NCBI GenBank assembly: GCA_964345075.1
Contig: CAYFPS010000041.1
Coordinates: 1-11,479 of the forward strand
From: CAYFPS01 sp964345075
GTDB lineage: Bacteria > CAIWAD01
Length of the DNA: 11,479 bases
Direction of reading: 5' to 3'
Of this stretch, positions 1 through 5,951 are shown one piece after another (position 1 is the first letter of the stretch; every line of letters starts with the position of its first letter). The position numbers were made by a program, and so were the translations under genes. The notes below the pieces were generated by a model, which saw nothing but the letters and a program-made list of their open reading frames with translations, was not told where the DNA came from and searched no databases.

Positions 1-56
1 AGCTACCCGCTCGGGCCCCTGGGGGAAGTGGGGGTCGAGGCGGGGTAGGTCGAGCC

Positions 57-72
57 GCTGAAAGCGTTCAGC
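57..72. other. Hairpin across the stop codon of the CopZ-like gene
   Basis: Perfect inverted repeat GCTGAA-N4-TTCAGC that includes the TGA of the minus-strand gene ending at 68. It has only six base pairs and no T-run follows, so it is a weak candidate for a transcription terminator or mRNA 3' stabiliser. The remaining bases to position 1 show no convincing gene start; whatever follows the operon lies off the window. Confidence 0.3.
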
Positions 73-538
73 CGGGTCTGGTCGCCAGTGCCTCCTTCAC
101 GAAGGCGCGGACGTTCCCGAGGCAGCACGAGCCCTGCGGGTTCGTCTCCGGGCAGCGGTCCTCGCCCCGACGGCAGTGCTCCGTGATCCGGTCGGGGATC
201 GTGGAGGACCCGGTGGTGGCGACCTCGGCGGTGACGTCGGCGGCGGAGAAGTCGAAGCAGTAGCAGATCGGCCGGTCCGCCGCAGTCTCCTTTTGGCCGA
301 CGCGCACTCGCAGCGCGTCGCGGTGCACGACATCGCCCGTACCCTCGCCGAAGTAGACGACCGGGCACCCGGGGGTCGCACAGAAGCGATAGACCTCGTC
401 TCGACGCTCCACACCGTCGATGAGGAGCGATCGCAGCGTGATCGGCTTGACCTTTCGCCCCCTCGCGCCGCACTCGGGGCACTCCACGAGCGCCGGCCTG
501 ACGGTCTGGCAGGTCGCGTCGGTGACGCAGCAGTCCAC
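68..538 (-). CDS. CopZ N-terminal-like Zn/[2Fe-2S] metallochaperone
   Basis: A 156-residue cytoplasmic protein matching the N-terminal half of the archaeal copper chaperone CopZ, which binds one zinc and one [2Fe-2S] cluster. Visible ligands are C20-x2-C23 with C53 and C58 (zinc part), then C92-x-C94 and C129-x8-C138-C139 in the family pattern CYC ... NPxGxCC ([2Fe-2S] part). The start is a GTG two bases after the stop of the MerP-like gene, with GAGGTG overlapping that stop as ribosome site; no ATG exists in the frame. In Archaeoglobus CopZ an HMA domain is fused behind this module. Here the HMA domain is the separate upstream gene. An extra CC pair sits at residues 3-4. Its role is probably to take metal released inward by the MerT-like transporter, or to act in redox; the metal (Hg or Cu) is inferred from context only. 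Confidence 0.85.
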   Translation of the reverse strand: MDCCVTDATCQTVRPALVECPECGARGRKVKPITLRSLLIDGVERRDEVYRFCATPGCPVVYFGEGTGDVVHRDALRVRVGQKETAADRPICYCFDFSAADVTAEVATTGSSTIPDRITEHCRRGEDRCPETNPQGSCCLGNVRAFVKEALATRPG

Positions 539-540
539 GG

Positions 541-879
541 CTACACCTCGCTGGTCGACTCGACCGTGGACGTGTACCCGGCCTTGGTGATCGCCTCTGC
601 GACCTGCTCGGCCGTCACTCTGCCCGCGTCGTAGTGCACCGTCGCCCTGCCGGCCGCCACGTCCACGTCGATCGAGGTGACGCCGCCGAGCTTGCCGGCA
701 GCCGTGCGGACGGTGACGGCGCAGGAAGCACAGGTCATGCCCGTGATCGAGAGGCTCGCCGTGTGCGTCGCCACGACGGCAGGAGCATCGTCCGCTGTGG
801 CCCGGGGGCCACAGGCGCAGCCGAAGACGACGGGGGTCGCAAGCCCGGAGAGCAGTAGGATGGTGACGATGCGCTTCAT
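541..879 (-). CDS. merP: MerP-like exported heavy-metal-binding (HMA) protein
   Basis: A 112-residue protein with an N-terminal signal (MKR followed by a hydrophobic run to about residue 20, ending FGCACG) and one HMA domain at about residues 40-108. The metal site is GMTCASC at 47-53 (C50 and C53), the classic motif of MerP and copper chaperones. In mer operons MerP binds Hg(II) in the periplasm and hands it to MerT. I chose the ATG at 879 because GGAG lies eight bases upstream and MKR is a typical signal start. A GTG at 891, directly after the merT stop, would add four residues. C21 could be lipidated, but the Phe at -2 makes the lipobox poor. The gene sits between merT and the CopZ-like gene and is almost certainly co-transcribed with them. 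A copper role cannot be excluded from the HMA domain alone; the MerT partner favours mercury. Confidence 0.9.
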   Translation of the reverse strand: MKRIVTILLLSGLATPVVFGCACGPRATADDAPAVVATHTASLSITGMTCASCAVTVRTAAGKLGGVTSIDVDVAAGRATVHYDAGRVTAEQVAEAITKAGYTSTVESTSEV

Positions 880-891
880 GGAGAGCTCCAC

Positions 892-1266
892 TCAGACGAG
901 GAAGGGAACGAGGTAGGGAAAGGCCAAGGCCACGGCGACGATCCCGGTAGCGACCCACAGCATCCGCCTGCCCGCCCTGTTGGTCCTGGGCATCTCGCAA
1001 CCGCAGGCGTCGGTGTCGACGCTCCCGCCCACCGCGACAGCCCTCGGGGTCCGGTAGGTGAGGTAGAAGCCGAGGCTGAGGAGCCCAATGGTCACCGCGG
1101 TGAAGACGGGCCGGTAGGGTTCCAGGGCGACCAGGAAGCCGGCCCCTCCGATGCCCAGCAGGGCGAAGACCAGCGGACCGATGCAGCAGGCGGAGGCAGC
1201 CACCGCGGCGGCGACGGCTCCACCGAGGCTGGCGTTCCGGGAGACATCGGTGTTCACGGGGCGCAT
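892..1266 (-). CDS. merT: MerT-like mercuric ion transport membrane protein
   Basis: A 124-residue inner-membrane protein with three hydrophobic segments (about 14-47, 52-70, 101-124). The first carries the vicinal pair SACCIGP (C27-C28) and the loop before the last helix carries CGC (C88, C90). This is the MerT arrangement: the first pair takes Hg(II) from MerP and the loop pair passes it to the cytoplasm. The ATG at 1266 is preceded by GGAGG eleven bases away. An upstream ATG at 1299 has no ribosome site and overlaps the candidate -10 element, so I rejected it. The gene follows the TlpA-like gene with a short spacer holding a possible internal promoter, and its stop directly abuts the merP start region. 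MerT family membership is good; substrate specificity is inferred. Confidence 0.87.
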   Translation of the reverse strand: MRPVNTDVSRNASLGGAVAAAVAASACCIGPLVFALLGIGGAGFLVALEPYRPVFTAVTIGLLSLGFYLTYRTPRAVAVGGSVDTDACGCEMPRTNRAGRRMLWVATGIVAVALAFPYLVPFLV

Positions 1267-1294
1267 GGCTTTCGAGTCCTCCACCCTCAGCCTA

Positions 1295-1325
1295 TGCATA
1301 TTTTAGCACTCGCGCAAGTAGTAAA
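1295..1325 (-). promoter_or_regulatory. Candidate internal promoter and dyad upstream of merT
   Basis: On the minus strand TTTACT (1325-1320) and TATGCA (1300-1295) are separated by 19 bp. A 20-bp imperfect dyad (1323-1304, 14 of 20 positions symmetric, core ACTTGCGCGAGT) fills much of the spacer. An AT-rich patch here contrasts with the GC-rich surroundings. Over-long 19-bp spacers with a central dyad are characteristic of MerR-type promoters, but no merR is in the window, and ArsR could also bind here. Both hexamers are weak. Confidence 0.35.
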
Positions 1326-1327
1326 GT

Positions 1328-1815
1328 TCAGTCACCGTCGCTCAACAGCTCGATGACCTGCTGCTCCATCTCCTCCAGTCCGCCGGAACCGCCCGCCTCG
1401 GCCCACACCACGACCCCAGCCCGTCGGCCCACAACTCGGCGTCGTCGGTGTCGGGGGTCTGCCCCGAGGCGTCCTGCACGACCACGCTGATCGGGGAGAA
1501 GCCGGCGTCGCCGTGCTCCTGGTAGAGGTCTTCGAGTCCCTCGACCAGGGACCGACACGACGTTCACCACACCGCCGAGATGTCCACGAGCGCAACCTTG
1601 CCGCGCATCGAGGACAGGGTGAAGACCTCGCCGTAGCGGTCGGGAAGCGCGAAGTCGGGAGCGCACTGGCCGACCTCGAGGCCGATGTCGGCGGTCGCGC
1701 CGCAGACCTCATCGACCGCGTTGGCGGTATCGACCGCCCCGCCGGTCTCGTCTTCCTTCGAGCCCGGAGCGCACGCGGCCAGGGCCATCAGCGTCATCGT
1801 CCACAGCAGCCTCAC
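1328..1815 (-). CDS. TlpA/thioredoxin-like lipoprotein, probable selenoprotein (UGA = Sec at residue 84)
   Basis: The GTG start (1815-1813) overlaps the upstream stop as GTGA, with GGAGG four bases upstream. Residues 1-15 form a lipoprotein signal ending LAAC (C15). The TlpA/redoxin start follows (GQCAPDFALPD, RGKVALVDISAVW). The next codon, TGA at 1566-1564, stands where the family has the first Cys of WCxxC, and the frame goes on as TSC, giving W-U-T-S-C. The same frame stays coding for about 50 codons (SLVEGLEDLYQEHGDAGF, then PISVVVQDASG). A SECIS-like hairpin follows the UGA. Reading through therefore gives a membrane-anchored periplasmic thiol/selenol oxidoreductase. Near 1410-1416 the good frame shifts: the original one would end in poor sequence at 1342, while the neighbouring frame ends well (GLEEMEQQVIELLSDGD, stop 1328). 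The cis-Pro region expected between them is missing, so the 3' part is damaged, deleted or misassembled. The alternative is an ordinary pseudogene. Confidence 0.7.
1532..1555 (-). promoter_or_regulatory. Bacterial SECIS-like stem-loop behind the in-frame UGA
   Basis: Minus-strand RNA folds as GUCCCU-GGUCG-AGGGAC: six perfect pairs (1552-1547 with 1541-1536) around a five-base loop. Three more pairs below (UCG 1555-1553 with CGA 1534-1532) enclose a single bulged U (1535). Exactly 17 nt separate the UGA (1566-1564) from the loop, and the loop begins GGUC as in the E. coli fdhF element recognised by SelB. Known bacterial SECIS elements need an early loop G and about 16-37 nt from UGA to loop; both hold. 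The bulged U lies on the 3' side, whereas in fdhF it is on the 5' side. The hairpin lies inside the coding sequence, as bacterial SECIS must. Confidence 0.65.
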
Positions 1816-2603
1816 GAGTCCTCCAACGAGACGCCCACCCAGGTCAGCTCGCGGAGACCATCGCCGTCGGCAGTCACGGGGCGACCGTCTGCGTCGACCG
1901 CTCCGCTGGCCACTGGCTCCAGCTCGCCGGTGTCGTAGTTCAAGGCATGGAACGCGACGGGTGTGCCCTCGGAGAGTCCGAGGTCTCCCGGGAAGGCGAC
2001 CGACGCGGGCGGGTCGAAGGTGGACTGGATGGGGTGCAGGACGAAGAGGTCCAGCAACTCGACGCCATCGGGGATGAAGGGCGGCACCTGCCCGGTGGGC
2101 ACCCGCGCCACCTGGAGCTCTTCGGGAGCGAACGGCGCCAACGTGAGGGAGCCAGCGGGGATGGTCAGCTCCAGGCCGTCGGACGTCGTGACGACCTGGT
2201 CCTCTGCGGCCTCGGGGTCCACGGGCCACGTCTCGTTCAGCGACGGCGCGAGTACGGGGTCGGCGAAGGAAATGGCGGCGTCCGCCTCGAAGGCGAAGAC
2301 CACCGAGGCGAACAGCCCGTTGCTCGCGGTCTCGCCGTAGGTGATCAGCCGCTTGTCACCCGCGTCGACCTGGTCGACGGTGAAGCCACCGGCCCCGTCG
2401 GTGCGGTCCGGGATGCAGTACTCCGTGGAGACGGTCACAAAGACGTCCACGACGGGGGCTCCCTCGAGGTCGAGGACCTCGCCCGACACGGTGAACCGAT
2501 CGGCTCCGGTGTCGGCGCTGTCACCGCTCGGCACGGGCTCGTCGGTCGACGGTGGGGTGCAGCCGAGGAGCAGCACGGCGGCGCTACTCGCCAACCGTCT
2601 CAC
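1812..2603 (-). CDS. Lipoprotein with carboxypeptidase-regulatory-like domain, function unknown
   Basis: A 263-residue protein with a short lipoprotein signal ending LLLGC (C15) and a Ser/Asp/Gly linker (about 16-35). A beta-rich segment near 37-85 (FTVSGEVLDLEGAPVVDVFV, then GGFTVDQVDAG) resembles carboxypeptidase-regulatory/Ig-like domains of surface lipoproteins. The remaining part is acidic, beta-predicted and has no catalytic motif that I recognise. I prefer the GTG at 2603 because GAGGTG lies just upstream; a GTG at 2609 is also possible. Either start overlaps the end of arsR (stop at 2584), so translation is probably coupled. Its stop overlaps the start of the TlpA-like selenoprotein gene. 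Its position between a metal-sensing repressor and a redox lipoprotein suggests a cell-envelope role in the same response, but nothing in the sequence shows metal binding. Confidence 0.8.
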   Translation of the reverse strand: MRRLASSAAVLLLGCTPPSTDEPVPSGDSADTGADRFTVSGEVLDLEGAPVVDVFVTVSTEYCIPDRTDGAGGFTVDQVDAGDKRLITYGETASNGLFASVVFAFEADAAISFADPVLAPSLNETWPVDPEAAEDQVVTTSDGLELTIPAGSLTLAPFAPEELQVARVPTGQVPPFIPDGVELLDLFVLHPIQSTFDPPASVAFPGDLGLSEGTPVAFHALNYDTGELEPVASGAVDADGRPVTADGDGLRELTWVGVSLEDS

Positions 2604-2940
2604 GGGCACCTCGGATGGACTCGCGGACGACGGCGTTCAGCGGGTGGTCCGTCAGCGTGTAGTAGAGGGTCTGGGCGTCACGGCGGTACTTCACCAGTCG
2701 CTGCGCGCGGAGCTTGGCGAGGTTCTGAGACACGGCTGAGACCGTGATCCCGAGCACTTCCGCCAGGTCGCAGACGCACATCTGCTCGGTCTGGTCAAGC
2801 AGCGCGAAGATCTTGACGCGTGTGGGATGCCCGAAGAGCGCGAGCCCCGCGGCCAGCTCGTCGAGGTCGGGGGTGAAGGCGTAGTCCTCGCGGAGGTTGG
2901 CGAGCTCGTCTTCGGAGAAGGTGGGGCCGACGCAGCGCAC
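2584..2940 (-). CDS. ArsR/SmtB-family metal-responsive repressor
   Basis: A 118-residue winged-helix repressor. The family core is clear: LALFGHPTRVKIFALLDQ (32-50), MCVCDLAEVLGITVSAVSQN (54-73) with the recognition helix at about 66-78, and the beta wing RRDAQTLYYTLTD (86-98). C55-V-C57 at the start of the sensor helix is the thiol metal site of ArsR, CadC and related proteins that respond to As(III), Cd(II), Pb(II) or Hg(II). C3 near the N-terminus could be a further ligand, as in CadC. The GTG start at 2940 has AGGAG eight bases upstream. It is first in the operon that leads to merT, merP and the CopZ-like gene, so it probably represses that operon and itself and is released by a thiophilic metal. 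Mercury is the likely inducer from gene context; arsenic genes are absent from the window. Confidence 0.93.
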   Translation of the reverse strand: MRCVGPTFSEDELANLREDYAFTPDLDELAAGLALFGHPTRVKIFALLDQTEQMCVCDLAEVLGITVSAVSQNLAKLRAQRLVKYRRDAQTLYYTLTDHPLNAVVRESIRGARETVGE

Positions 2941-2977
2941 GTTCTTGGCTCCTGGCTTAGTTGCTCAAACGCTGAAA

Positions 2978-3006
2978 TACATACCAGGACACACCCCAGG
3001 GCGCAA
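2978..3006 (-). promoter_or_regulatory. Sigma-70-like promoter of the arsR operon
   Basis: Minus-strand TTGCGC (3006-3001), 17 bp, TATGTA (2983-2978). Transcription would start near 2971, about 30 bases before the GTG of arsR, leaving room for the AGGAG ribosome site. The interval 2945-2976 is AT-richer than its surroundings and holds TTGAGCAA, a possible half of an ArsR operator; I could not define a full operator. Confidence 0.55.
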
Positions 3007-3067
3007 CCGACACGCGCCAGGGGCCACGGTGATGCGCCGCGGATCGACGGATGGCCACATCATCCAC

Positions 3068-3098
3068 CCTGACACTTGACACCCTTACATTCGTCAGG
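3068..3098 (+). promoter_or_regulatory. Upstream region of lexA: -35-like box inside an inverted repeat
   Basis: TTGACA at 3076-3081 is a perfect -35 hexamer, but the best -10 at normal spacing is poor (CATGGA, 3099-3104). The box lies inside CCTGAC-N19-GTCAGG (3068-3073 and 3093-3098), which could be an operator. TGACACTTGACACC (3070-3083) also contains a short direct repeat. I see no classical LexA box of the E. coli or Gram-positive type. Confidence 0.35.
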
Positions 3099-3110
3099 CA
3101 TGGATCGAGA

Positions 3111-3731
3111 ATGCCGAAGCTTCCCCCGCGCCAGCGAGCCGTGCTCGACGCCGTCCAGGCCTACTGGGCAGACCACGGTGTGCCGCCTTCACTGGCGGAT
3201 CTCGCCGAGATCCTCGGGGTGAGCAGGCAGACCGTGTACGAGCACATGAAGGCCCTGCGCCGGAAGGGCCTGCTCGACCACGTCGAGGGCACGGGGCGCT
3301 CGTGGCGGCCTACCGAGCCCGCAGGCAAGACCGCGCGGCGCGTGCCCATCGTCGGCCGGGTCGCCGCGGGGCTGCCGATCTTCGCCGAAGAGAACGTCGA
3401 GGGCTGGCTCACAGTCGACGATGCGCACCCCTCGCATCCCATGTTCGCCCTCCGGGTGCACGGCGACAGCATGGTCGAGGCCGGGATCCTCGACGGCGAC
3501 CTGGTTGTGGTGCGCCAGCAGGACAGCGCGTCCGACGGCGACATCGTCGTGGCCCTCGTGGACGACGATGAGGCGACGGTCAAGAAACTCCGGCGCGACG
3601 GGGGAAGGGTTCACCTCGTCGCGATGAACCCGGCCTACGAGCCCATCGTCCTCGGAGGAGAGCAGGTCCGCGTGCTCGGCAAGGTCATCGGCCTTCGGCG
3701 CCACCTCGACGACGACCAGGATGCGAGGTGA
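3111..3731 (+). CDS. lexA: LexA-type self-cleaving transcriptional repressor
   Basis: A 206-residue protein of normal LexA length. The N-terminal winged helix (about 3-68) has the usual order PPRQRAVLDAV, HGVPPSLADLAEILGVSRQT, VYEHMKALRRKGLL. The S24 peptidase domain shows the Ala-Gly cleavage site (RVAAGLP, A86-G87), the nucleophile Ser in HGDSM (S120) and the general-base Lys in EATVKKL (K158). RecA-stimulated autocleavage is therefore expected. I chose the ATG at 3111, since LexA proteins begin at about this point; a start at 3051 would add 20 unlike residues. The ribosome site is weak (GGA). Divergent from the arsR operon, it is followed eight bases later by an unknown gene whose GAGGTGA ribosome site overlaps the lexA stop, so the downstream pair is probably DNA-damage controlled. 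It could be the host LexA or an element-borne copy. Confidence 0.94.
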   Translation: MPKLPPRQRAVLDAVQAYWADHGVPPSLADLAEILGVSRQTVYEHMKALRRKGLLDHVEGTGRSWRPTEPAGKTARRVPIVGRVAAGLPIFAEENVEGWLTVDDAHPSHPMFALRVHGDSMVEAGILDGDLVVVRQQDSASDGDIVVALVDDDEATVKKLRRDGGRVHLVAMNPAYEPIVLGGEQVRVLGKVIGLRRHLDDDQDAR

Positions 3732-3738
3732 AGAACCG

Positions 3739-4914
3739 ATGGCCCGCAACTACACGCTGAACACCTTCCTGCGCCAGACCCCCAACGCCCTGCTGGCTGC
3801 GTACTTCGACCGCCGGAACCTGCTCACCCACGTTCATTTCCTGGAACTGCGCAAGACCGAGGTCGAGCCGGTCATGGAGGGGATCGAGGCGTTGGACCCC
3901 GACGAACGGGCCGACGTGGAGGCCGACTTCCAGCAGGTCTTCTCGCTGGCGGCCAAGGCTGGGACGCGCACGCTGATCGACCAGGCCGCGCTGACAGGCC
4001 TGTTCATCGCCGACGAGATCGAGGCGATGGAGAACCACTACCACCGGGCGATGTGGCTGTTCCTGAACCACGGCGGCCCTCGCAGCCTGTTCGCGGACTG
4101 CGTCACCATCGCCCGGTTCGACGACCTGTCGTTCACGGCCTCGAGGCGCCGCAAGGACCTCCCCTGCGAGGAGCCCCGATCCGACGAGACCACCCTGACC
4201 GAGATGGCGGCCGCGATCAGCGCCCTCTACAAGCCGCAGGGGCGCGGGTACCGCTGCAAGGTCGAGTACTTCCGGCGCATGGACCCCCTGCGCCACTGCT
4301 TCTACGCCTACCCGGAGGACTACACGACCTCCGAGCTCCAGTACGCCGACGGCGCCACCCTGGCGCGGCGCACCCGCAAGTCGGTGTTCGAGGTCGCCCT
4401 CGTCTTCCGCTCCGACGAGGGCGTGCTCGAGATCAGCGCGCCGGGCAGGAAGAGGGACATCCAGACGCTGCAGGAGGTGTTCTGTCGGCTCGCCCTGGGC
4501 ATGGACCGGCTGCCGCCGCCCGCCAACCACCGCTGCTACGAGCTCAACGGGCTCAAGCGGCGCTCCTTCCAGTTCCCGACCGAGCCCGCCGACCGGATTG
4601 CGCGCGTCGATGTCGTCGGGCTGAGGCTCGATGTCAACGGGAGGCCGCGGCAACGTGTCCTGGTGGAGAACGACCCGAGCAGCGACGTGCCATTCCACGA
4701 CTGGATGGCCAGCGTCGTCGATCAGCAGAAGGTGCCACTTGCGATGCTCGACGTGGGCAAGGCCCACCTCCGGGTCGAGTGGGAGCCGGTCGACGGCAAG
4801 AAGGCGCAGAGCGTGAGCTTCTGGGTGGGAATGCCCGACACATGCTCCCTGAAGGACGATCCCCACCACCTCGTCGTCAAGCGCTACCTGAAGGCATGGC
4901 AGATCGCCCCCTGA
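3739..4914 (+). CDS. Conserved-looking protein of unknown function, second gene of the lexA cassette
   Basis: A 391-residue soluble protein; I do not recognise a family. The N-terminal part (1-120) is alpha-helical and charged, starting NYTLNTFLRQTPNALLAAYF and containing DPDERADVEADFQQVF. A middle and C-terminal part (about 150-391) alternates strands and aromatic-rich segments (YRCKVEYFRRMDPLRHCFYA, VFEVALVFRSDEGVLEISA). There is no signal peptide, membrane segment, nucleotide-binding loop or obvious nuclease motif. Codon use with strong GC at third positions across the whole frame shows that it is coding. ATG 3739 is preceded by GAGGTGA seven bases away; an in-frame ATG at 3721 inside lexA is less likely. 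Its end overlaps the next gene by 19 bases, so lexA, this gene and the next form one operon. The N-terminal helical half could be a protein-interaction module, but this is a guess. Confidence 0.85.
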   Translation: MARNYTLNTFLRQTPNALLAAYFDRRNLLTHVHFLELRKTEVEPVMEGIEALDPDERADVEADFQQVFSLAAKAGTRTLIDQAALTGLFIADEIEAMENHYHRAMWLFLNHGGPRSLFADCVTIARFDDLSFTASRRRKDLPCEEPRSDETTLTEMAAAISALYKPQGRGYRCKVEYFRRMDPLRHCFYAYPEDYTTSELQYADGATLARRTRKSVFEVALVFRSDEGVLEISAPGRKRDIQTLQEVFCRLALGMDRLPPPANHRCYELNGLKRRSFQFPTEPADRIARVDVVGLRLDVNGRPRQRVLVENDPSSDVPFHDWMASVVDQQKVPLAMLDVGKAHLRVEWEPVDGKKAQSVSFWVGMPDTCSLKDDPHHLVVKRYLKAWQIAP

Positions 4915-5951
4915 CCGAGCTGCTGGAGCGGCTGCTCCTGCGCCTGGACGTCGATGGCGAGGTCGTGCTCGGCGCGTACGAGGTCGCAGAGTGGCCCGCC
5001 GGGCTGCTCGCCACCGTGACCGCCCTCGGGCTGCTCGCGCGCGGCACGAACGCCAACGGGCTGGTCTGCGACGAGTGCCCGGAGGCGTGCTGGCTCGAGC
5101 CGAAGCAGGTCACGGGGCCCAACGGTGAGGCGGTGCTCGTGAGCCCGTGCCGCATGGGGCTGGAGGACGTGGGGCTGCTCACCTTCTCGGTCGACCGGCT
5201 CCGAACCTGGCGGCTCGATCTGGAAGGGCTGGCGAAGACTCTGGCAACCGCGGGGGACCTGCGGGGAGCCGCCACCGAGGTCGTGCCGGACCGGCTGTGG
5301 CGCCTCGGCACCCTGGGCGCCGGGCGCGCTCGTCGCAGGGTGCTCCTTGCTCCTGGGCTCGCCCGGGTGTCGCCGGCCAAGCGCGTGGAGATCCTGGACC
5401 GTGCAGGTGCCGGGCACTCCATCGTGCTGGTGCCCTCCGAGCTGCCCCAGGACGTCATGGGAAAGCACCGCGTCGTCGTCGTGCCGTTGTCCGAGGTGCT
5501 CGAGGTCGAGGACGGGGAGCTCCTTCTCGATCTCGAGGCCATCGCGGCACCTTTCGACGGGAGGAAGCGCCCGATCAAGGGTGTGCCCGTCCCGCACGGC
5601 ACGGACTGGGAGAGCGTCCTGATCCGCGTCGTCGATGACGAGAACGTGCAGGTCGTCGTCGGCAGCCAGGTCGAGGTCCGCTCCTTCGAGGACCTGGGGA
5701 TGGTCGATAGGCGGCGCAGCGAGCCGAGCCCCAACGAGACCTGGGGCTTCCTGCTCACGCTGGCCAAGGCCGGCGGGTCGATGACCTGGCGGGAGGATGC
5801 TGCCAACGACGCGAACAAGAAGCGGATGAGCGAGCTCCGGCGCGTGCTCCGGGCTGTGACGGGGCTGTCCGGGGACCCCTTCCACGCCTACGCCCCTGGC
5901 CGAGGCTGGCGACCCCGGTTCGGCCTGGTGGACCTGCGCGACCCCTCGTGA
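4896..5951 (+). CDS. Unknown protein with Cys cluster and C-terminal winged-helix-like end
   Basis: A 351-residue protein; no named family recognised. The N-terminus (1-50) is helical and Leu-rich (PLTELLERLLLRLDVDGEVV). A Cys cluster follows: C58-x2-C61-x3-C65 and C85, able to hold zinc or an Fe-S site. The middle (about 105-235) is alpha/beta (PDRLWRLGTLGAGRARRRVL, HRVVVVPLSEVLEVEDGELL). The end (about 285-340; WGFLLTLAKAGGSMTW, MSELRRVLRAVTG, RGWRPRFGL) resembles a winged helix of the OmpR type. This suggests a DNA-binding regulator that senses something through the Cys-containing part; that is inference. ATG 4896 overlaps the previous gene by 19 bases and has only a short AAGG nearby, consistent with coupled translation. 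TGA at 5949-5951 begins inside the first copy of a duplicated 33-nt motif. Confidence 0.83.
   Translation: MADRPLTELLERLLLRLDVDGEVVLGAYEVAEWPAGLLATVTALGLLARGTNANGLVCDECPEACWLEPKQVTGPNGEAVLVSPCRMGLEDVGLLTFSVDRLRTWRLDLEGLAKTLATAGDLRGAATEVVPDRLWRLGTLGAGRARRRVLLAPGLARVSPAKRVEILDRAGAGHSIVLVPSELPQDVMGKHRVVVVPLSEVLEVEDGELLLDLEAIAAPFDGRKRPIKGVPVPHGTDWESVLIRVVDDENVQVVVGSQVEVRSFEDLGMVDRRRSEPSPNETWGFLLTLAKAGGSMTWREDAANDANKKRMSELRRVLRAVTGLSGDPFHAYAPGRGWRPRFGLVDLRDPS

Noticed and set aside
1..56. Start of a further operon gene (for example merA)
   Set aside because: No start codon with a ribosome site and no recognisable residues in the 56 bases left.
1564..1566. TGA as an ordinary nonsense mutation
   Set aside because: It falls exactly on the redox Cys codon, the same frame stays coding afterwards, and a SECIS-like hairpin lies at the right distance. 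The later frame slip keeps a pseudogene possible, so it is noted there.
1947..2747. Plus-strand open frame opposite the lipoprotein gene
   Set aside because: Gly/Arg/Asp-rich shadow with no signal or domain; the minus-strand frame has a lipobox and operon overlaps.
3685..4869. Long minus-strand open frame opposite the first unknown cassette gene
   Set aside because: Composition is that of an antisense shadow; the plus-strand frame has a ribosome site, normal composition and coupled neighbours.
4884..5885. Minus-strand open frame opposite the second unknown cassette gene
   Set aside because: Mirror-frame composition (His/Asp/Pro/Arg-rich, no domain), overlapping a better plus-strand gene.
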